Source of the DNA: Burkholderiales bacterium | GTDB lineage: Bacteria; Pseudomonadota; Gammaproteobacteria; Burkholderiales; Burkholderiaceae_D | DNA: 64,000 nucleotides | Assembly: GCA_016196925.1 (NCBI GenBank) | Contig: JACPWS010000012.1 | Location: forward strand, 1 to 64,000 | Reading direction: 5' to 3' | In this document: positions 1 to 10,162 of the stretch, piece after piece | How the letters are laid out: the number at the start of each line of letters is the position of its first letter | Numbering within the stretch: position 1 is the stretch's first letter | Position numbers and translations under genes: made by a program | Notes under the pieces: generated by a model | The model's input: the letters and a program-made list of their open reading frames with translations, nothing else | Told to the model about the DNA's origin: nothing | Databases searched by the model: none

Positions 1-868
1 CTTCCTTGACGCCGGCGGTGAAGTATGTCTGCAGGCCGAGCAGTTTGTAGCCGGCGCGGAACAGGCGATCCAGGCCGGGTTCTTCCATGCCCATGTCGGC
101 CAGGAATTCGGCCTTATCGGCTTCGTCCAGGTCGGCGATTTCGGATTCGATGGCGGCGCAGATCGCGACGATCGGTGCGTTCTGGCTGGCGGCGTAAGCG
201 CTCAGCTGGTCCAGCAGCGGGTTATTGCTGAAGCCGTTGTCGGCCACATTGGCGACATACATGGCCGGTTTGGCGGTGATCAGGCACAGCGGCTTGATCA
301 GCAGCATTTCTTCGGCGTCCAGTCCCAGTGCGCGCACCGGCTGGGCTTCGTTCAGGGCCGGCATGATGCGTTCCAGCAGGGCGACCAGCTTGGCGGCGTC
401 CTTGTCGCCGGAACGGGCTTTCTTGTTTTCGCGGTGGATGGCTTTTTCTACCGTGCCCATGTCGGCCAGCGCCAGCTCGGTCTGTATCACTTCGATGTCG
501 TCCAGCGGGCTGATCTTGCCGGCCACGTGGATCACGTTGTCGTCTTCAAAGCAGCGCACCACGTTGACGATGGCGTCGGTTTCGCGGATGTGGGCCAGGA
601 ACTGGTTGCCCAGGCCTTCGCCCTTGGAGGCGCCCGCCACCAGGCCGGCGATGTCGACGAATTCCACGATCGCGTTCTGCACGCGTTCAGGCTTGACGAT
701 GGCGGACAGTTGCGCCAGGCGCGGATCGGGCACTTCGACTACGCCTACATTCGGTTCAATAGTGCAAAAAGGGTAATTTTCTGCCGGAATGCCTGCTTTA
801 GTCAGGGCATTGAACAGGGTGGATTTGCCGACGTTAGGCAGGCCGACGATGCCGCATTGGAGACTCAT
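1..868 (-). CDS. ychF: Redox-regulated ATPase YchF (3' end beyond window)
   Basis: This is an Obg/TRAFAC-family P-loop nucleotidase that prefers ATP, binds the ribosome and is linked to stress responses. Reading the minus strand from the ATG at 868 gives [20 protein letters not shown], with the P-loop GLPNVGKST at residues 8-16, then a G3-like stretch EFVDIAGLV. The region equivalent to the family NVNE specificity motif reads NVAD, so E is replaced by D. About 289 of the usual ~363 residues are inside the window and the C-terminal TGS-type part is missing only because the window ends. It does not appear in the supplied ORF track because it has no stop in the window. The MATE gene lies 22 bp upstream on the same strand, so the two may be co-transcribed. 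Confidence 0.95.
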   Translation of the reverse strand, partial: MSLQCGIVGLPNVGKSTLFNALTKAGIPAENYPFCTIEPNVGVVEVPDPRLAQLSAIVKPERVQNAIVEFVDIAGLVAGASKGEGLGNQFLAHIRETDAIVNVVRCFEDDNVIHVAGKISPLDDIEVIQTELALADMGTVEKAIHRENKKARSGDKDAAKLVALLERIMPALNEAQPVRALGLDAEEMLLIKPLCLITAKPAMYVANVADNGFSNNPLLDQLSAYAASQNAPIVAICAAIESEIADLDEADKAEFLADMGMEEPGLDRLFRAGYKLLGLQTYFTAGVKE

Positions 869-890
869 GATGTGTGCCGAAGTGTTGAGA

Positions 891-2285
891 TTAACCCGCT
901 ATTTTACCGGAAAGCGTGTGCATTCTGATTCTATGTGAGGATAAACGCTGCAAAAATCCCAGCAGCAGTACACCGGCCACGGTCAGCCCCATTACCAGGC
1001 CGATCCAGAATCCGCTGGCGGCCATAGGCTGGGCCGGGCGCCACGGCAGCCAGTCCGGCGCCAGTCCCAGCACAAAACCGAGCGGCAGGGCGAAGCCGTA
1101 AAACGCCATGACATGGATCAGCATAGGGGTGCGCGTGACCTTGTAGCCGCGGATGGCGCAGGCGGTGGTGACCTGGGCCGCATCCGACAGCTGGAACACG
1201 GCGGCGAACAGCAACAGCTTGGCCGCCATCTCTTGCACCTCGCGATCGCTGGTGTAGGCGGCCGCGATCTGGTGCCGGAACGCCATGATGAAGGCGGCCG
1301 ACAGCACGGCAAAGCCCAGCGCCAGCGCTACGCCTATCCAGGACACGAAGTGCGCGCGGCGCGCATCGCCCTCGCCCAGGGTTTGCCCGACCCGGGTGGT
1401 CAGCGCTATGCCCAGGCTCATCGGCAGCATGAACACCAGCGAAGAAAAATTCAGCGCGATCTGGTTGGCGGACACCGCCACCACGCCGAAACGCGCGACC
1501 AGCAAGCCGACTGCGGAAAACGCCGAGACTTCGGCAAAATACGTGACGCCTATCGGCAGCCCCATCTTCAGCATGGCGCGGATCTCCGGCCAATGCGGCC
1601 GCTCGCGCTGCGCAAACGGATAGGTCGGGCGGTAGACCGGCGCGCGCCGTATCCACAGCAGCATGGCGGCCAGCATCAGCCACAGGCCGACCCCGCTGGC
1701 GACTGCGCAGCCGGTCGCGCCGAGTTGCGGGAAACCGGCATGGCCGTAGATCAGCAGCCAGTTGACGGTGATATTGAAGCCCAGCCCGCCGAGCGCGATC
1801 AGCATCACCGGCTTGGTCTGGTTCAGGCTGGTGGTGTAGCCGTACAGCGCGCGGTACAGGGCGAACGCCGGCATCCCCATGCTGATTACATGCACGAACT
1901 GGCTCGCCTTGCGCTCGATTGCCGCCTCCAGTTGCAGGTAGGCGAACACCAGCGTCGACAGGTTCAGCAACAGGCAAGCCAGCACGCCCACGCCGAGTGC
2001 CATCCAGAGCGACTGGCGCATGATGTGCGGCACCCGGGAGAAATTTTCAGCGCCGACTTCATGCGCGACCACCGCATTGATCGCCATCATGACGCCCATC
2101 ACGGTGACCAGCACGATCGCCCACAGCGAAGTGCCGAGCGCCACCGCCGCCAGGTCGCCGGCGCTCAGGTGGCCGGTCATGGCGACGTCGGCCACCCCCA
2201 TGCCCACCGTGGCCAGCTGGCCTATCAGGACGGGCCAGGCGATTTGCCAGAGGGCGGCGGCTTCGGTGCGGATGCGGGTTTTCAT
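891..2285 (-). CDS. MATE family efflux transporter
   Basis: Inner-membrane multidrug/toxic-compound exporter of the MATE family (NorM branch), driven by Na+ or H+. The 464-residue product has about twelve hydrophobic segments in two similar halves, the expected length for the family. The N-terminal half carries [20 protein letters not shown] and a [14 protein letters not shown] stretch typical of MATE helices 1-2. The ORF track starts four codons earlier at a TTG (2297); I prefer the ATG at 2285 giving MKTRIRTEA. No strong ribosome-binding site is visible before either start. It precedes ychF by 22 bp. The substrate cannot be read from the sequence. Confidence 0.88.
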   Translation of the reverse strand: MKTRIRTEAAALWQIAWPVLIGQLATVGMGVADVAMTGHLSAGDLAAVALGTSLWAIVLVTVMGVMMAINAVVAHEVGAENFSRVPHIMRQSLWMALGVGVLACLLLNLSTLVFAYLQLEAAIERKASQFVHVISMGMPAFALYRALYGYTTSLNQTKPVMLIALGGLGFNITVNWLLIYGHAGFPQLGATGCAVASGVGLWLMLAAMLLWIRRAPVYRPTYPFAQRERPHWPEIRAMLKMGLPIGVTYFAEVSAFSAVGLLVARFGVVAVSANQIALNFSSLVFMLPMSLGIALTTRVGQTLGEGDARRAHFVSWIGVALALGFAVLSAAFIMAFRHQIAAAYTSDREVQEMAAKLLLFAAVFQLSDAAQVTTACAIRGYKVTRTPMLIHVMAFYGFALPLGFVLGLAPDWLPWRPAQPMAASGFWIGLVMGLTVAGVLLLGFLQRLSSHRIRMHTLSGKIAG

Positions 2286-2435
2286 GCGGAGCAACAATAA
2301 CGGTGAAGGACCCGCATCTTACCTTATCCGCCTTTGCCCGGCTGCACCGCAGGGGGAGGGGGCAGCGGTAAAAAGGCTGTAACCAGATTTCGTGTTGATG
2401 AGCGGTTTTGTGAAGAGCCCGGATCTTATTAAGCT

Positions 2436-2574
2436 CATTCCGGCATGGTGTTAGCCGGAATCGGTGCAAGGAGTCCTTGCACCTTTGTCCGCATAAGTAA
2501 CATCGCCACTCTCAAGACAGGCAGTCAACGCAACAAAAGTCGCTGGATTCCGGCTTAAAGCGTGCCGGAATGAC
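2436..2574. repeat. GTGCAAGGA-palindrome element, copy 1
   Basis: Contains the odd palindrome GTGCAAGGAGTCCTTGCAC (two perfect 9-bp arms) and two hairpins of the form ATTCCGGC…GCCGGAAT, ending GCCGGAATGAC. The stretch GTCGCTGGATTCCGGCTT plus GCCGGAATGAC and the same palindrome recur at 47062-47167 with a different arrangement, so this is a dispersed family. Confidence 0.6.
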
Positions 2575-2643
2575 ATCTCCAACTTTTTTAAACATTAACG
2601 TAACGGTATCAACACGAAATCTGAATACAGCCGGTAAAAACAG

Positions 2644-2724
2644 ATACTCCCCCTGTTTTTATATAAAATCGGCCTGTCGTCAGCGGATTCATTGGCTTTC
2701 AAAATATACTCCATCCCAGTATTT
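2644..2724 (-). repeat. ATACTCCCC element, copy 1
   Basis: About 81 bp. Read on the minus strand it has a core GCCAATGAATCCGCTGACGA and ends in GGGGGAGTAT, matching copies at 22534-22614, 35971-36052 and, more loosely, 46889-46966. The other end, AATACTGGGATGGAGTAT, is an imperfect palindrome. Small size, inverted ends and no coding capacity suggest a MITE-like or structured repeat. Confidence 0.65.
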
Positions 2725-2747
2725 AAGCATGGTGAGCGCCATGTGGG

Positions 2748-2924
2748 CCGCGAAAGGTGTAGCGGGGAATTCGGGTAGCAAGCTACCCGCCCGCGCAACG
2801 ACTTGAGCATGCATGCTCAAGCGCGCCCTGCAAGCGGGAATCCATGTACATCAAACACTCAGGTGTATCTCCGCTTTCGCGGGGATGACGAAATCGGAAT
2901 AAATCCGTGATTCCTTAAAACGGC
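2748..2924 (+). repeat. REP/MITE-like two-hairpin unit with nested palindrome module, copy 1
   Basis: Long version of the dispersed unit. It contains the module GGTGTAGCGGGGAATTCGGG with palindromes GGGTAGCAAGCTACCC and CTTGAGCATGCATGCTCAAG, then AGCGGGAATCCATGTACATC and a hairpin CCGCTTTCGCGG, ending AATCCGTGATTCCTTAA. The 5' terminal arm is not well preserved here. It sits immediately 3' of the patatin gene stop. Confidence 0.65.
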
Positions 2925-4009
2925 AAGATGCGCGCCGGATCGGGGTTGTCCGCGAAGGCAGCGAATTCGTCGCGCAGGCGCTCGCTTTCGGCGATCGCGA
3001 TTTTCCAGTTGCGCGCGCGCAGATCGTGTTGCAAGCCGTAGTGGCTAAAGTCTTTGCGGTCGGGCAGCTTGCTGCGCGGCAGGCTGCGCACGAAGTCCGC
3101 CGAGGGTGACAGCATGATCACGTTATCGAGCCAGTCGCGATTTTCGCCGCGGCCGGCGCGCCGCCATGGCAGCGGCTTATCGAGCCAGCCCGGCACGATG
3201 TGGTCGGTGAAGTGCGGATACAGCACCAGCGCGCCTTCCTCGCCGGCGGTCAGGCGCGAGTAGGGCAGCGCCAGGTGGTAGTCGATCATGCCACCGTCCC
3301 AGTACTGGCCGTTCGGCGCATGCGCGATCCGGGTGACCGGCTGCATGATCAGCGGCAGGGTGCCGGAGGCCAGCAAGGCCGATGCGAGATTGTCGGGCGT
3401 CAGCGACGAGAAATGGGTATCGAAATTATCGAACTTCGCTTTCAGCCAGTACAGCGGATCGCGCAAGTCGCCGATCACCATCCTGTCCATGTGGCGGGCC
3501 AGGCGCGCGCGCGAGGCGAGGTTGGCCAGGCCGGCGGCGGCGAAGCCGGCCCTGGTCCCCAGTCTGCTCCCGGGCGCCGCCAGCCAGCCGCGCCCGCGCA
3601 TCGCCAGCACTTGCAACCGGTGCAGCGGCTGATGGGCGATTTCCTGTTCGTGCCCGCCTATAAATTCCTGCAACAATTGCTTGATGATGGACGTCACTTC
3701 CTGCGGACCCGGCCTGGCCGTATAGGTCTGGGCGCAATACAAATCGCCGAGACGGCGGAAGGCCGCCGCCGGGTCGGCATGGCTGGCCGCCGCCATGCGC
3801 CAGGCGCCTATCGAGGCCCCGATCAGCGTGCGTACTCTGGGCGCAGCCGGCAGCCACTCGCCGAACAGCCACTGATCGAGCGCCTGCAGGATCAAGCCCT
3901 TCGGGCCGCCGGCCGCAGCCGGAAGCACGGCGATGTCTTGCGCTTGCAGCCCATGCGCGCGGATATGCGCGAGCGCAGTCTTGCCGGCGCGGATTTCCAG
4001 GGCCTTCAT
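2915..4009 (-). CDS. Patatin-like phospholipase family protein
   Basis: Predicted serine lipid acyl hydrolase. The sequence shows an oxyanion-type stretch [12 protein letters not shown] near residue 30, the nucleophile elbow GASIG, and a DGGMIDYHL segment that supplies the Asp of the Ser-Asp dyad. The ORF track extends the frame to 4357, but that part is only the alternative frame of pth; the ATG at 4009 ([10 protein letters not shown]) overlaps the pth stop as ATGA, which fits translational coupling and gives 364 residues. No signal peptide is seen, so it is probably cytoplasmic. The true substrate is unknown; the patatin call rests on the two motifs and overall layout. Confidence 0.8.
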   Translation of the reverse strand: MKALEIRAGKTALAHIRAHGLQAQDIAVLPAAAGGPKGLILQALDQWLFGEWLPAAPRVRTLIGASIGAWRMAAASHADPAAAFRRLGDLYCAQTYTARPGPQEVTSIIKQLLQEFIGGHEQEIAHQPLHRLQVLAMRGRGWLAAPGSRLGTRAGFAAAGLANLASRARLARHMDRMVIGDLRDPLYWLKAKFDNFDTHFSSLTPDNLASALLASGTLPLIMQPVTRIAHAPNGQYWDGGMIDYHLALPYSRLTAGEEGALVLYPHFTDHIVPGWLDKPLPWRRAGRGENRDWLDNVIMLSPSADFVRSLPRSKLPDRKDFSHYGLQHDLRARNWKIAIAESERLRDEFAAFADNPDPARILPF

Positions 4010-4578
4010 CTCGGCGTATGCAATTGCATCATCGCTTCCGGGAACTTGCCTTCCACCAGCAGCGGCAGGATCTTCAGGCTGGCGGCGATCGCTTCGTCGA
4101 TCAGCGGCTGTTCTTCCTTGCGCGGCCGGTGCAGCACAAAATCCGCCACCGCATGTTGCAGGTTCAGCGTGCGCGGATGGCCGATTCCTAACCTTAAACG
4201 CCAGTAATCCTGAGTGGCCAGCGCGGCCGTGATGTCTTTCAAGCCGTTGTGGCCGCCGGACGAGCCGCCCTTCTTCAGCTTGGCGGCGCCGGGCGGCAGA
4301 TCGAGTTCGTCGTGCACCACCAGCACTTGCTCGGGCGCGATCTTGTAAAAGCGGCAAAGCGCGCCGACAGCCTGGCCGGAACGGTTCATGAAGGTCTGCG
4401 GTTGCAGCAGCCAGACTTCGCTGTCGGCGATGCGGGTCTTGCCGACCAGGGCGTTAAAGTTTTTGTCGCGCTGCAGGCTGACCGGCAATTGGTCGAGCAG
4501 CCAGAAGCCGGCGTTGTGCCGGGTTTGTTCGTATTCCGGGCCAGGGTTGCCGAGGCCGACGATGAGGCGGATGGTCAT
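4006..4578 (-). CDS. pth: Peptidyl-tRNA hydrolase
   Basis: Releases tRNA from peptidyl-tRNA that drops off the ribosome, an essential recycling step in the cytoplasm. The 190-residue product matches the family length and shows the N-terminal signature [21 protein letters not shown] with the catalytic His, the conserved FMNRSGQAV, the HDELDLPPG motif and GGHNGLKDI. The ATG at 4578 is the only sensible start. Its 3' end overlaps the patatin gene by four bases. In many bacteria pth is next to ychF; here a lipase and a MATE exporter lie between them. A 256-bp inverted-repeat element separates it from uvrA upstream. Confidence 0.97.
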   Translation of the reverse strand: MTIRLIVGLGNPGPEYEQTRHNAGFWLLDQLPVSLQRDKNFNALVGKTRIADSEVWLLQPQTFMNRSGQAVGALCRFYKIAPEQVLVVHDELDLPPGAAKLKKGGSSGGHNGLKDITAALATQDYWRLRLGIGHPRTLNLQHAVADFVLHRPRKEEQPLIDEAIAASLKILPLLVEGKFPEAMMQLHTPR

Positions 4579-4612
4579 GGGATGCTGGTGTTGGTGTTTG
4601 GTTGTGAATGAT

Positions 4613-4868
4613 TGTCCACGAAAAACACGAAAGGCACGAAAAAAAACGAATCAATAATAAATTGCCGTCATCCCCGCGCAGGCGGGGATCCAGTGACTGT
4701 TGGTAGTTACGACACTGGATTCCCCCTTGCAGGGCGCGCTTGAGCATGCATGCTCAAGCCGTTTCGCAGGCGAGCAGCATGCTGCTCGAATTCCCTGCAA
4801 CACCCTGCGCGGGAATGAAAAAATGGAGGTTTTAGTTCTTTTCGGGCCTTTCGTGTTTTTCGTGGACA
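4613..4868. repeat. 256-bp inverted-repeat element between uvrA and pth, carrying a nested REP unit
   Basis: The ends are near-perfect inverted repeats of about 33 bp beginning TGTCCACGAAAAACACGAAA (4613-4645 and 4836-4868; the arms differ at roughly three positions). Inside (about 4665-4817), in reverse orientation, is a REP-type unit with the palindromes CGAGCAGCATGCTGCTCG and CTTGAGCATGCATGCTCAAG. No protein is encoded. It fills essentially the whole gap between the uvrA stop and the pth start. Confidence 0.75.
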
Positions 4869-4877
4869 GCGCTCTCC

Positions 4878-7805
4878 CTACTTCTGCAACAACGGCAGCA
4901 AATACTTGCCGGTCACACTGTCAGGATTGTCGGCCACCTGTTCCGGCGTGCCGGTCGCGATGATGCGGCCGCCGCCGGCGCCGCCTTCGGGGCCGAGGTC
5001 GATCAGCCAGTCGGCGGTTTTGATCACGTCCAGATTATGTTCGATGATGACCACGGTATTGCCCTGGTCGCGCAGGCGGTGGATCACTTTCAGCAGCAGC
5101 GCGATGTCGTGGAAATGCAGGCCGGTGGTCGGTTCGTCCAGGATGTACAGGGTGCGGCCGGTGTCGCGTTTGGACAGTTCCAGCGACAGTTTCACGCGCT
5201 GCGCTTCGCCGCCGGACAGCGTGGTGGCGCTCTGGCCCAGGCGGATATAGCCGAGCCCGACGTCGAGCAGGGTGTGCAGCTTGCGCGCGATCAGCGGCAC
5301 CGGCTTGAAGAATTCGTGCGCGTCTTCCACCGTCATTTCCAGCACCTGGTGGATGTTCTTGCCCTTGTACTGGACTTCCAGGGTTTCGCGGTTATAGCGC
5401 TTGCCGTGGCAGACGTCGCAAGGCACGTACACATCGGGCAGGAAGTGCATCTCGACCTTGATCACGCCGTCGCCCTGGCAGGCTTCGCAGCGTCCGCCTT
5501 TCACGTTGAACGAGAAACGGCCGGCGCTGTAGCCGCGTTCCTTGGCGGTAGGCACGGTGGCGAACAGGTCGCGGATAGGGGTGAACAGGCCGGTGTAGGT
5601 GGCCGGATTCGAGCGCGGGGTGCGGCCTATCGGCGCCTGGTCGACCGCGATCACCTTGTCGAAATGCTCGAGGCCGCTGACGTGGTCGAAGGCGGCCGGT
5701 TCGGTTTGCGAGCCGTACAGATGGCGCGCCGCCACGTGGTACAGGGTGTCGTTGACCAGCGTCGATTTTCCCGAGCCGGAGACGCCGGTCACGCACGTCA
5801 GCAAGCCTACCGGCAGCTTCATCGTGACGTTTTTCAAGTTATTGCCGCCGGCGCCGGCGATCACCAGCTGCTTGTCCTTGGCGTACGGGGTGCGCTGTTC
5901 CGGCACCGCGATCTTCAGCGCGCCGGACAGGTATTGCGCGGTCAGCGAGCGCTTGTTGCTGAGGATATCTTGCAGGCTGCCTTCGGCGATCACTTCACCG
6001 CCGTGCACGCCGGCGCCCAGGCCCATGTCGACCACGTAATCGGCGCAGCGTATCGCGTCTTCATCGTGCTCCACCACCAGCACGCTGTTGCCGATGTCGC
6101 GCAAATGCTTGAGCGTGTCTATCAGCCTGTCGTTGTCGCGCTGGTGCAGGCCGATAGACGGTTCGTCCAGCACATACATCACGCCGGTCAGGCCGGAGCC
6201 GATTTGCGAAGCGAGGCGGATGCGCTGCGCTTCGCCGCCGGACAGGGTGTCGGCGCTGCGCTCCAGCGACAGGTAATCGAGGCCGACATTGTTCAGGAAA
6301 GTCAGGCGCGAAGAAATTTCCTTGATGATGCGGTCCGCGATGTCGCGCTTGGCGCCTGTCAGCTTCAGGTGTTCAAAGAAACGCAGGGTTTCGCGCAGCG
6401 GCAGGGCGCTGATCTCGTAAATCGCTTTTTCCTGCTTGCCGTGGCCGACCTTGACGTAGCGCGCTTCCACCCGCAGGCGCGCGCCTTCGCAAGACGGGCA
6501 GACTTTTTCATTGATGAACTTGGCCAGTTCTTCTTTCACCGCCATCGAATCGGTCTCGCGATAACGGCGCTGCAAGTTGGTGACCACGCCTTCGAACGCA
6601 TGTTCCTTGACGACGGCGCGGCCCTTCTCGTTGATATAGGTGAACGGGATAGTCTGCTTGCCCGAGCCGTACAGGATCACTTGCTGGGCCGCTTCCGGCA
6701 ATTGCTCGAAAGGCAGGTCCAGGTCGAAGTCGTAAAACGCGGCCAGATTCGACAACATCTGGAAATAGAATTGATTACGGCGGTCCCAGCCCTTGACCGC
6801 GCCGGACGCCAGCGACAGATTCGGGAAAGCCACGATGCGCTTCGGATCGAAGAATTCTATATGGCCGAGGCCGTCGCATTCGGGGCAGGCGCCCATAGGA
6901 TTGTTGAACGAGAACAGGCGCGGCTCCAGCTCTTGCAGCGAATAGCCGCACACCGGGCAGGCGAATTTGTTCGAGAACAGTTGCTCATGGCCGCTGTCCA
7001 TATCGACCACCAGCGCGCGCCCGTTGGCGATGCGCAGGCAAGTCTCGAACGATTCCGCCAGGCGTTGTTTGATCTCGGCCTTGACCTTGACCCGGTCCAC
7101 CACCACATCGATGGTGTGTTTTTCGGTTTTCTTCAGCTTAGGCAAATCCTCGACTTCCACAATCCTGGCCGGATGGGTGCCGCTCTGCACGCGGAAGCGC
7201 ACGAAGCCTTGCGCCTGCATCTGCTCGAACAGGTCGACATGCTCGCCCTTGCGATTCGCCACCACCGGCGCCAGTATCATCAGCTTGGTGTCTTCCGGCA
7301 TGGCCAGCACCGCATCCACCATCTGCGACACCGATTGCGCCGCCAGCGGGTTTTCCGGATGATCGGGGCAATACGGGGTGCCGACGCGCGCATATAGCAG
7401 GCGCAGGTAATCGTGGATTTCGGTGACCGTGCCGACCGTCGAGCGCGGGTTATGCGAGGTGGCTTTCTGCTCGATCGAGATCGCCGGCGACAGGCCTTCG
7501 ATCAAGTCGACATCGGGCTTCTCCATCAATTGCAAAAACTGGCGCGCATAGGCCGACAGCGATTCCACGTAACGGCGCTGGCCTTCCGCATACAGGGTGT
7601 CGAACGCGAGCGAAGACTTGCCCGAGCCGGACAGGCCGGTAATCACCACCAGCTTATTGCGCGGCAAATCGAGATTGATGTTTTTCAGGTTGTGGGTGCG
7701 CGCGCCGCGCACCCGTATCAGCTCGCGCTTTTGCTCCGGCGGGAGATGGCCGGCGTCGAAATCGATTTCGGCGGGTTTCGGTGCTGCTTTGGAGCGTTTA
7801 GTCAT
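4878..7805 (-). CDS. uvrA: Excinuclease ABC subunit UvrA
   Basis: DNA-damage recognition ATPase of nucleotide excision repair; the UvrA dimer loads UvrB at lesions. The 975-residue protein has two ABC modules: first Walker [13 protein letters not shown], zinc-finger cysteines CPVCGYS…CPECDG, signature LSGGEAQR; then second Walker [13 protein letters not shown], second zinc finger CEACQGDG…CDVCHGKRY, and another LSGGEAQR followed by [12 protein letters not shown]. The length is slightly above the ~940 usual because of a short N-terminal extension ([15 protein letters not shown]). It is divergent from the MFS gene across 121 bp. I saw no convincing LexA box there. Confidence 0.98.
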   Translation of the reverse strand: MTKRSKAAPKPAEIDFDAGHLPPEQKRELIRVRGARTHNLKNINLDLPRNKLVVITGLSGSGKSSLAFDTLYAEGQRRYVESLSAYARQFLQLMEKPDVDLIEGLSPAISIEQKATSHNPRSTVGTVTEIHDYLRLLYARVGTPYCPDHPENPLAAQSVSQMVDAVLAMPEDTKLMILAPVVANRKGEHVDLFEQMQAQGFVRFRVQSGTHPARIVEVEDLPKLKKTEKHTIDVVVDRVKVKAEIKQRLAESFETCLRIANGRALVVDMDSGHEQLFSNKFACPVCGYSLQELEPRLFSFNNPMGACPECDGLGHIEFFDPKRIVAFPNLSLASGAVKGWDRRNQFYFQMLSNLAAFYDFDLDLPFEQLPEAAQQVILYGSGKQTIPFTYINEKGRAVVKEHAFEGVVTNLQRRYRETDSMAVKEELAKFINEKVCPSCEGARLRVEARYVKVGHGKQEKAIYEISALPLRETLRFFEHLKLTGAKRDIADRIIKEISSRLTFLNNVGLDYLSLERSADTLSGGEAQRIRLASQIGSGLTGVMYVLDEPSIGLHQRDNDRLIDTLKHLRDIGNSVLVVEHDEDAIRCADYVVDMGLGAGVHGGEVIAEGSLQDILSNKRSLTAQYLSGALKIAVPEQRTPYAKDKQLVIAGAGGNNLKNVTMKLPVGLLTCVTGVSGSGKSTLVNDTLYHVAARHLYGSQTEPAAFDHVSGLEHFDKVIAVDQAPIGRTPRSNPATYTGLFTPIRDLFATVPTAKERGYSAGRFSFNVKGGRCEACQGDGVIKVEMHFLPDVYVPCDVCHGKRYNRETLEVQYKGKNIHQVLEMTVEDAHEFFKPVPLIARKLHTLLDVGLGYIRLGQSATTLSGGEAQRVKLSLELSKRDTGRTLYILDEPTTGLHFHDIALLLKVIHRLRDQGNTVVIIEHNLDVIKTADWLIDLGPEGGAGGGRIIATGTPEQVADNPDSVTGKYLLPLLQK

Positions 7806-7926
7806 GGTCTTGGTGGCTGAATTTGGCTGGCTGAGGCGAGCAACCTGCTACTATAACGGGTTTTTGAAATTTCCCGCAGGCTTGTCCTTACTTAGCCTGA
7901 TACTGGCATACAAGACCCGTTCGATT

Positions 7927-9168
7927 ATGACTATTGCAACCCCTTCCGACGTCGCAGCGCTGGCCGCTGCTGAAGCTCAGGGCATGAGCCGTGACGAAAT
8001 CCGCGCCAGCGCTTCGCTGGCCGCCATCTTTGCCTTGCGCATGCTGGGCTTGTTCATGTTGTCACCGGTATTTGCAATTTATGCAAAAAGCTTAAGCGGC
8101 GGCGACAATGCCTTGCTGGTCGGGATCACGCTCGGGATGTTCAGCCTGGTGCAGGCATGCTGCCAGCTGCCGTTCGGCATCGCCTCGGATCGTTACGGAC
8201 GTAAGCCGGTGATTATCGCGGGCTTGATCTTGTTCGTGCTCGGCGCCGTGGTCTGCGCGGAATCGGGCAATTTGATCGGCGTGCTGATCGGCCGCGCGAT
8301 ACAAGGACTGGGCGCGATCTCGGCGGCGATCACCGCCTTGATCGCCGACTCTACGCGCGAAGAGCACCGCACCAAGGCGATGGCCATGGTGGGCGGCTCG
8401 ATCGGCATCACGTTTGCGCTGGCGATGGTGATTTCCCCCGTGCTGTTTGAAAGCATAGGCATGTCGGGCATGTTCCTGATGACCGCCGTGCTCGGCGTGG
8501 CGGCGATCGCCACGGTGTTGTGGGTCACCCCGGACGCGCCGGCGGTCCCGGCGGCGCCGGTAGCGCTCGCCAGCGTGCTGAAAAACCGCGAACTGATGCG
8601 TTTGAATCTGGGCGTGTTTGTGCTGCACTTCGCCCAGATGGCCATGTTTGTGGTGGTGCCGGCGACCCTGGTGCAGGTCGCCGGTTTCCCGGTCGCCAGC
8701 CATTGGAAAATTTACTTGCCGGTGATGCTGGTGTCTTTCGTCGCGATGCTGCCGGCCATTTTTGTCGGTGAAAAATACGGAAAAATGAAACCGGTATTCG
8801 TTGCCGCGATTGCCTTGCTATTCCTGGTGCAACTCGGCTTCTGGCAATTATTGCAGCATCCGTTTGCGCTGATCGCCTTGCTGTTCGCCTTTTTTATCGC
8901 ATTTAATATCCTGGAAGCAAGCCAGCCTTCGCTGGTTTCCAGAATCGCGCCGCCGGCGGCGAAAGGCGCGGCGCTCGGCGTTTACAACACTTTGCAAGCC
9001 CTGGGCATCGCCTGCGGTGCCGCGACCGGCGGCTATCTGACCCAGTACGCCAGCGCATCGGCAATCTTTGCGCTGTGTGCCGGGCTGACACTTATCTGGC
9101 TTATAATCGCATCCAACATGCCGGACATAGCGCGCCGGTCAGGCAGCAAACAGCCCGCACAGGGCTGA
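7927..9168 (+). CDS. MFS transporter
   Basis: Major facilitator superfamily secondary transporter, 413 residues with about twelve transmembrane segments. The loop 2-3 signature appears as [13 protein letters not shown], and a second-half counterpart lies near [10 protein letters not shown]. The ORF track begins at 7597 inside the uvrA antisense region; the ATG at 7927 ([12 protein letters not shown]) leaves a short cytoplasmic tail before the first helix and is the sensible start. It sits between the divergent uvrA and the downstream ssb (47-bp gap), an arrangement I recall from related Burkholderiales. Substrate unknown. Confidence 0.85.
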   Translation: MTIATPSDVAALAAAEAQGMSRDEIRASASLAAIFALRMLGLFMLSPVFAIYAKSLSGGDNALLVGITLGMFSLVQACCQLPFGIASDRYGRKPVIIAGLILFVLGAVVCAESGNLIGVLIGRAIQGLGAISAAITALIADSTREEHRTKAMAMVGGSIGITFALAMVISPVLFESIGMSGMFLMTAVLGVAAIATVLWVTPDAPAVPAAPVALASVLKNRELMRLNLGVFVLHFAQMAMFVVVPATLVQVAGFPVASHWKIYLPVMLVSFVAMLPAIFVGEKYGKMKPVFVAAIALLFLVQLGFWQLLQHPFALIALLFAFFIAFNILEASQPSLVSRIAPPAAKGAALGVYNTLQALGIACGAATGGYLTQYASASAIFALCAGLTLIWLIIASNMPDIARRSGSKQPAQG

Positions 9169-9215
9169 TGCCTATACATCAATATCAGGAATGAACAGGA
9201 AAACAGGAGAAAACC

Positions 9216-9698
9216 ATGGCATCCGTAAATAAAGTCATCATCGTAGGCAATCTGGGACGCGATCCGGAAACACGTTACATGCCCAGTGGTGACGCCATGA
9301 CCAGCATTACCGTGGCGACTACCGATAGCTGGAAAGACAAGGCCACCGGCGAGAAAAAAGAACAGACCGAATGGCACCGCATCACCTTCTTCGGCAAACT
9401 GGCCGAGATCGCCGGCCAGTACCTGAAAAAAGGCAGTCAGGTGTATGTAGAAGGCAGCCTGCGCACCCGCAAGTACACCGACAAAGACGGCGTGGAAAAA
9501 TACGCGACCGACATCAAGGCCGACACCATGCAGATGCTGGGCAGCCGCCAGGGCATGGGCGGCGGTTCTTCCATGGACGAAGGCTACGGCAGCGCACCGG
9601 CCCCGCAACAGCGCAGCGCCGCCCCGGCACAACGCCCAGCGCCGGCTTCACGCCCGGCGCCGAATTTCTCGGATATGGATGACGATATTCCGTTCTGA
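9216..9698 (+). CDS. ssb: Single-stranded DNA-binding protein
   Basis: Binds and protects ssDNA during replication, recombination and repair. The N-terminal ~110 residues form the OB fold ([53 protein letters not shown]). A Gly/Pro/Gln-rich flexible linker follows and the protein ends in the acidic tip DMDDDIPF used to recruit partner proteins. The 160-residue length is normal. A good ribosome-binding site, AGGAGAAAACC, precedes the ATG. It may be read with the MFS gene 47 bp upstream or from its own promoter in that gene's 3' end. Confidence 0.97.
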   Translation: MASVNKVIIVGNLGRDPETRYMPSGDAMTSITVATTDSWKDKATGEKKEQTEWHRITFFGKLAEIAGQYLKKGSQVYVEGSLRTRKYTDKDGVEKYATDIKADTMQMLGSRQGMGGGSSMDEGYGSAPAPQQRSAAPAQRPAPASRPAPNFSDMDDDIPF

Positions 9699-9732
9699 GA
9701 TATACCGAAGGAAGCACAGATTTAACCGGAAT

Positions 9733-9838
9733 TCGTCATCCCCGCGGAAGCGGGGATCCACCTAAGTGCTTGATTTACATGGATTCCCGCTTTCGCGGGA
9801 ATGACGCGTTTTGATTTAATCTGCGTTTCCCTAAGTTA
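9733..9838 (+). repeat. REP/MITE-like two-hairpin unit, copy 3
   Basis: Shows the two hairpins ATCCCCGCGGAAGCGGGGAT and ATTCCCGCTTTCGCGGGAAT separated by CCACCTAAGTGCTTGATTTA, and the terminal arm AATCTGCGTTTCCCTAAG. It lies 35 bp after ssb and reads as a short copy without the nested palindrome module. Confidence 0.75.
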
Positions 9839-9845
9839 GTTCTGT

Positions 9846-9888
9846 AAATAAAACCCCGGTAAGCCAATCGCTACCGGGGTTTTATTTA
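9846..9888 (+). terminator. Strong hairpin terminator (likely bidirectional) after ssb
   Basis: A perfect 12-bp stem AAAACCCCGGTA / TACCGGGGTTTT with a 10-nt loop, with A-rich and T-rich flanks, so it can work in both directions. It is the first clear terminator downstream of ssb. Between it and the next hairpin (9889-10042) I see no gene. Confidence 0.8.
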
Positions 9889-10042
9889 TTGTGGGGCGGC
9901 CAGATACCGCCACGTATTTGCATACTTCACGAGAAAAATCCAAGAGCGCAAAGCAATGTGGCACACTTCAAAACCCTCAAAGTGCCGCTTAGGCCATAAA
10001 AATAGATTCTCACCAATTTCTGTAGACCGCAAATCCCAGAAG

Positions 10043-10074
10043 CAAAACGCCAACCGGTGATGGTTGGCGTTTTG
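10043..10074 (-). terminator. Hairpin terminator downstream of the tRNA remnant
   Basis: Perfect stem CAAAACGCCAACC / GGTTGGCGTTTTG with a 6-nt loop. On the minus strand it follows the tRNA-like 3' end at 10088-10117 by about 14 bp, the usual position for a tRNA gene terminator, so it probably belonged to that tRNA. Confidence 0.65.
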
Positions 10075-10087
10075 TGAAATGTGTTCT

Positions 10088-10117
10088 TGGTGAGCCGTGG
10101 TGGAATCGAACCATCTA
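10088..10117 (-). pseudogene. 3' remnant of a tRNA gene (possibly tRNA-Lys)
   Basis: On the minus strand the sequence reads a T-arm GGTTCGATTCC followed by ACGGCTC, discriminator A and an encoded CCA. The T stem pairs at four of five positions. The 5' acceptor strand (GAGCCGT), D arm and anticodon arm are absent upstream, so this is not a functional tRNA. The acceptor sequence fits a tRNA-Lys of this group, but that is recollection only. Such 3' ends are left when an integrative element duplicates part of its tRNA target. Confidence 0.5.
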
Positions 10118-10162
10118 CTCAAGGATTTCCAAGAAACGCGTCGACGACGATGCGCTGTGCCG

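Larger units (their letters stand above)
2286..2914. other. Gene-free stretch filled with dispersed repeats
   Basis: No credible gene is present between the MATE gene and the patatin gene. The interval is largely three repeat copies in series, annotated separately: a GTGCAAGGA-palindrome element (about 2436-2574), an ATACTCCCC element (2644-2724) and a long REP-type unit with a nested palindrome module (about 2748-2924). Short ORFs listed here are overlaps with these repeats. Confidence 0.75.

Noticed and set aside
1113-2300. 395-aa plus-strand ORF opposite the MATE gene
   Set aside because: Antisense shadow caused by high GC; composition is implausible for a protein.
5037-7397. 786-aa plus-strand ORF opposite uvrA
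   Set aside because: It is the antisense shadow of uvrA: His/Gln/Ala/Arg-rich composition, no ribosome-binding site, no motif.
7806-7926. Possible LexA box between uvrA and the MFS gene (CTGATACTGGCATACAAG)
   Set aside because: It does not fit CTGT-N8-ACAG; too degenerate to call.
9886-10122. 78-aa minus-strand ORF in the ssb-lipoprotein gap
   Set aside because: It runs through the tRNA remnant and a terminator hairpin; not a plausible gene.
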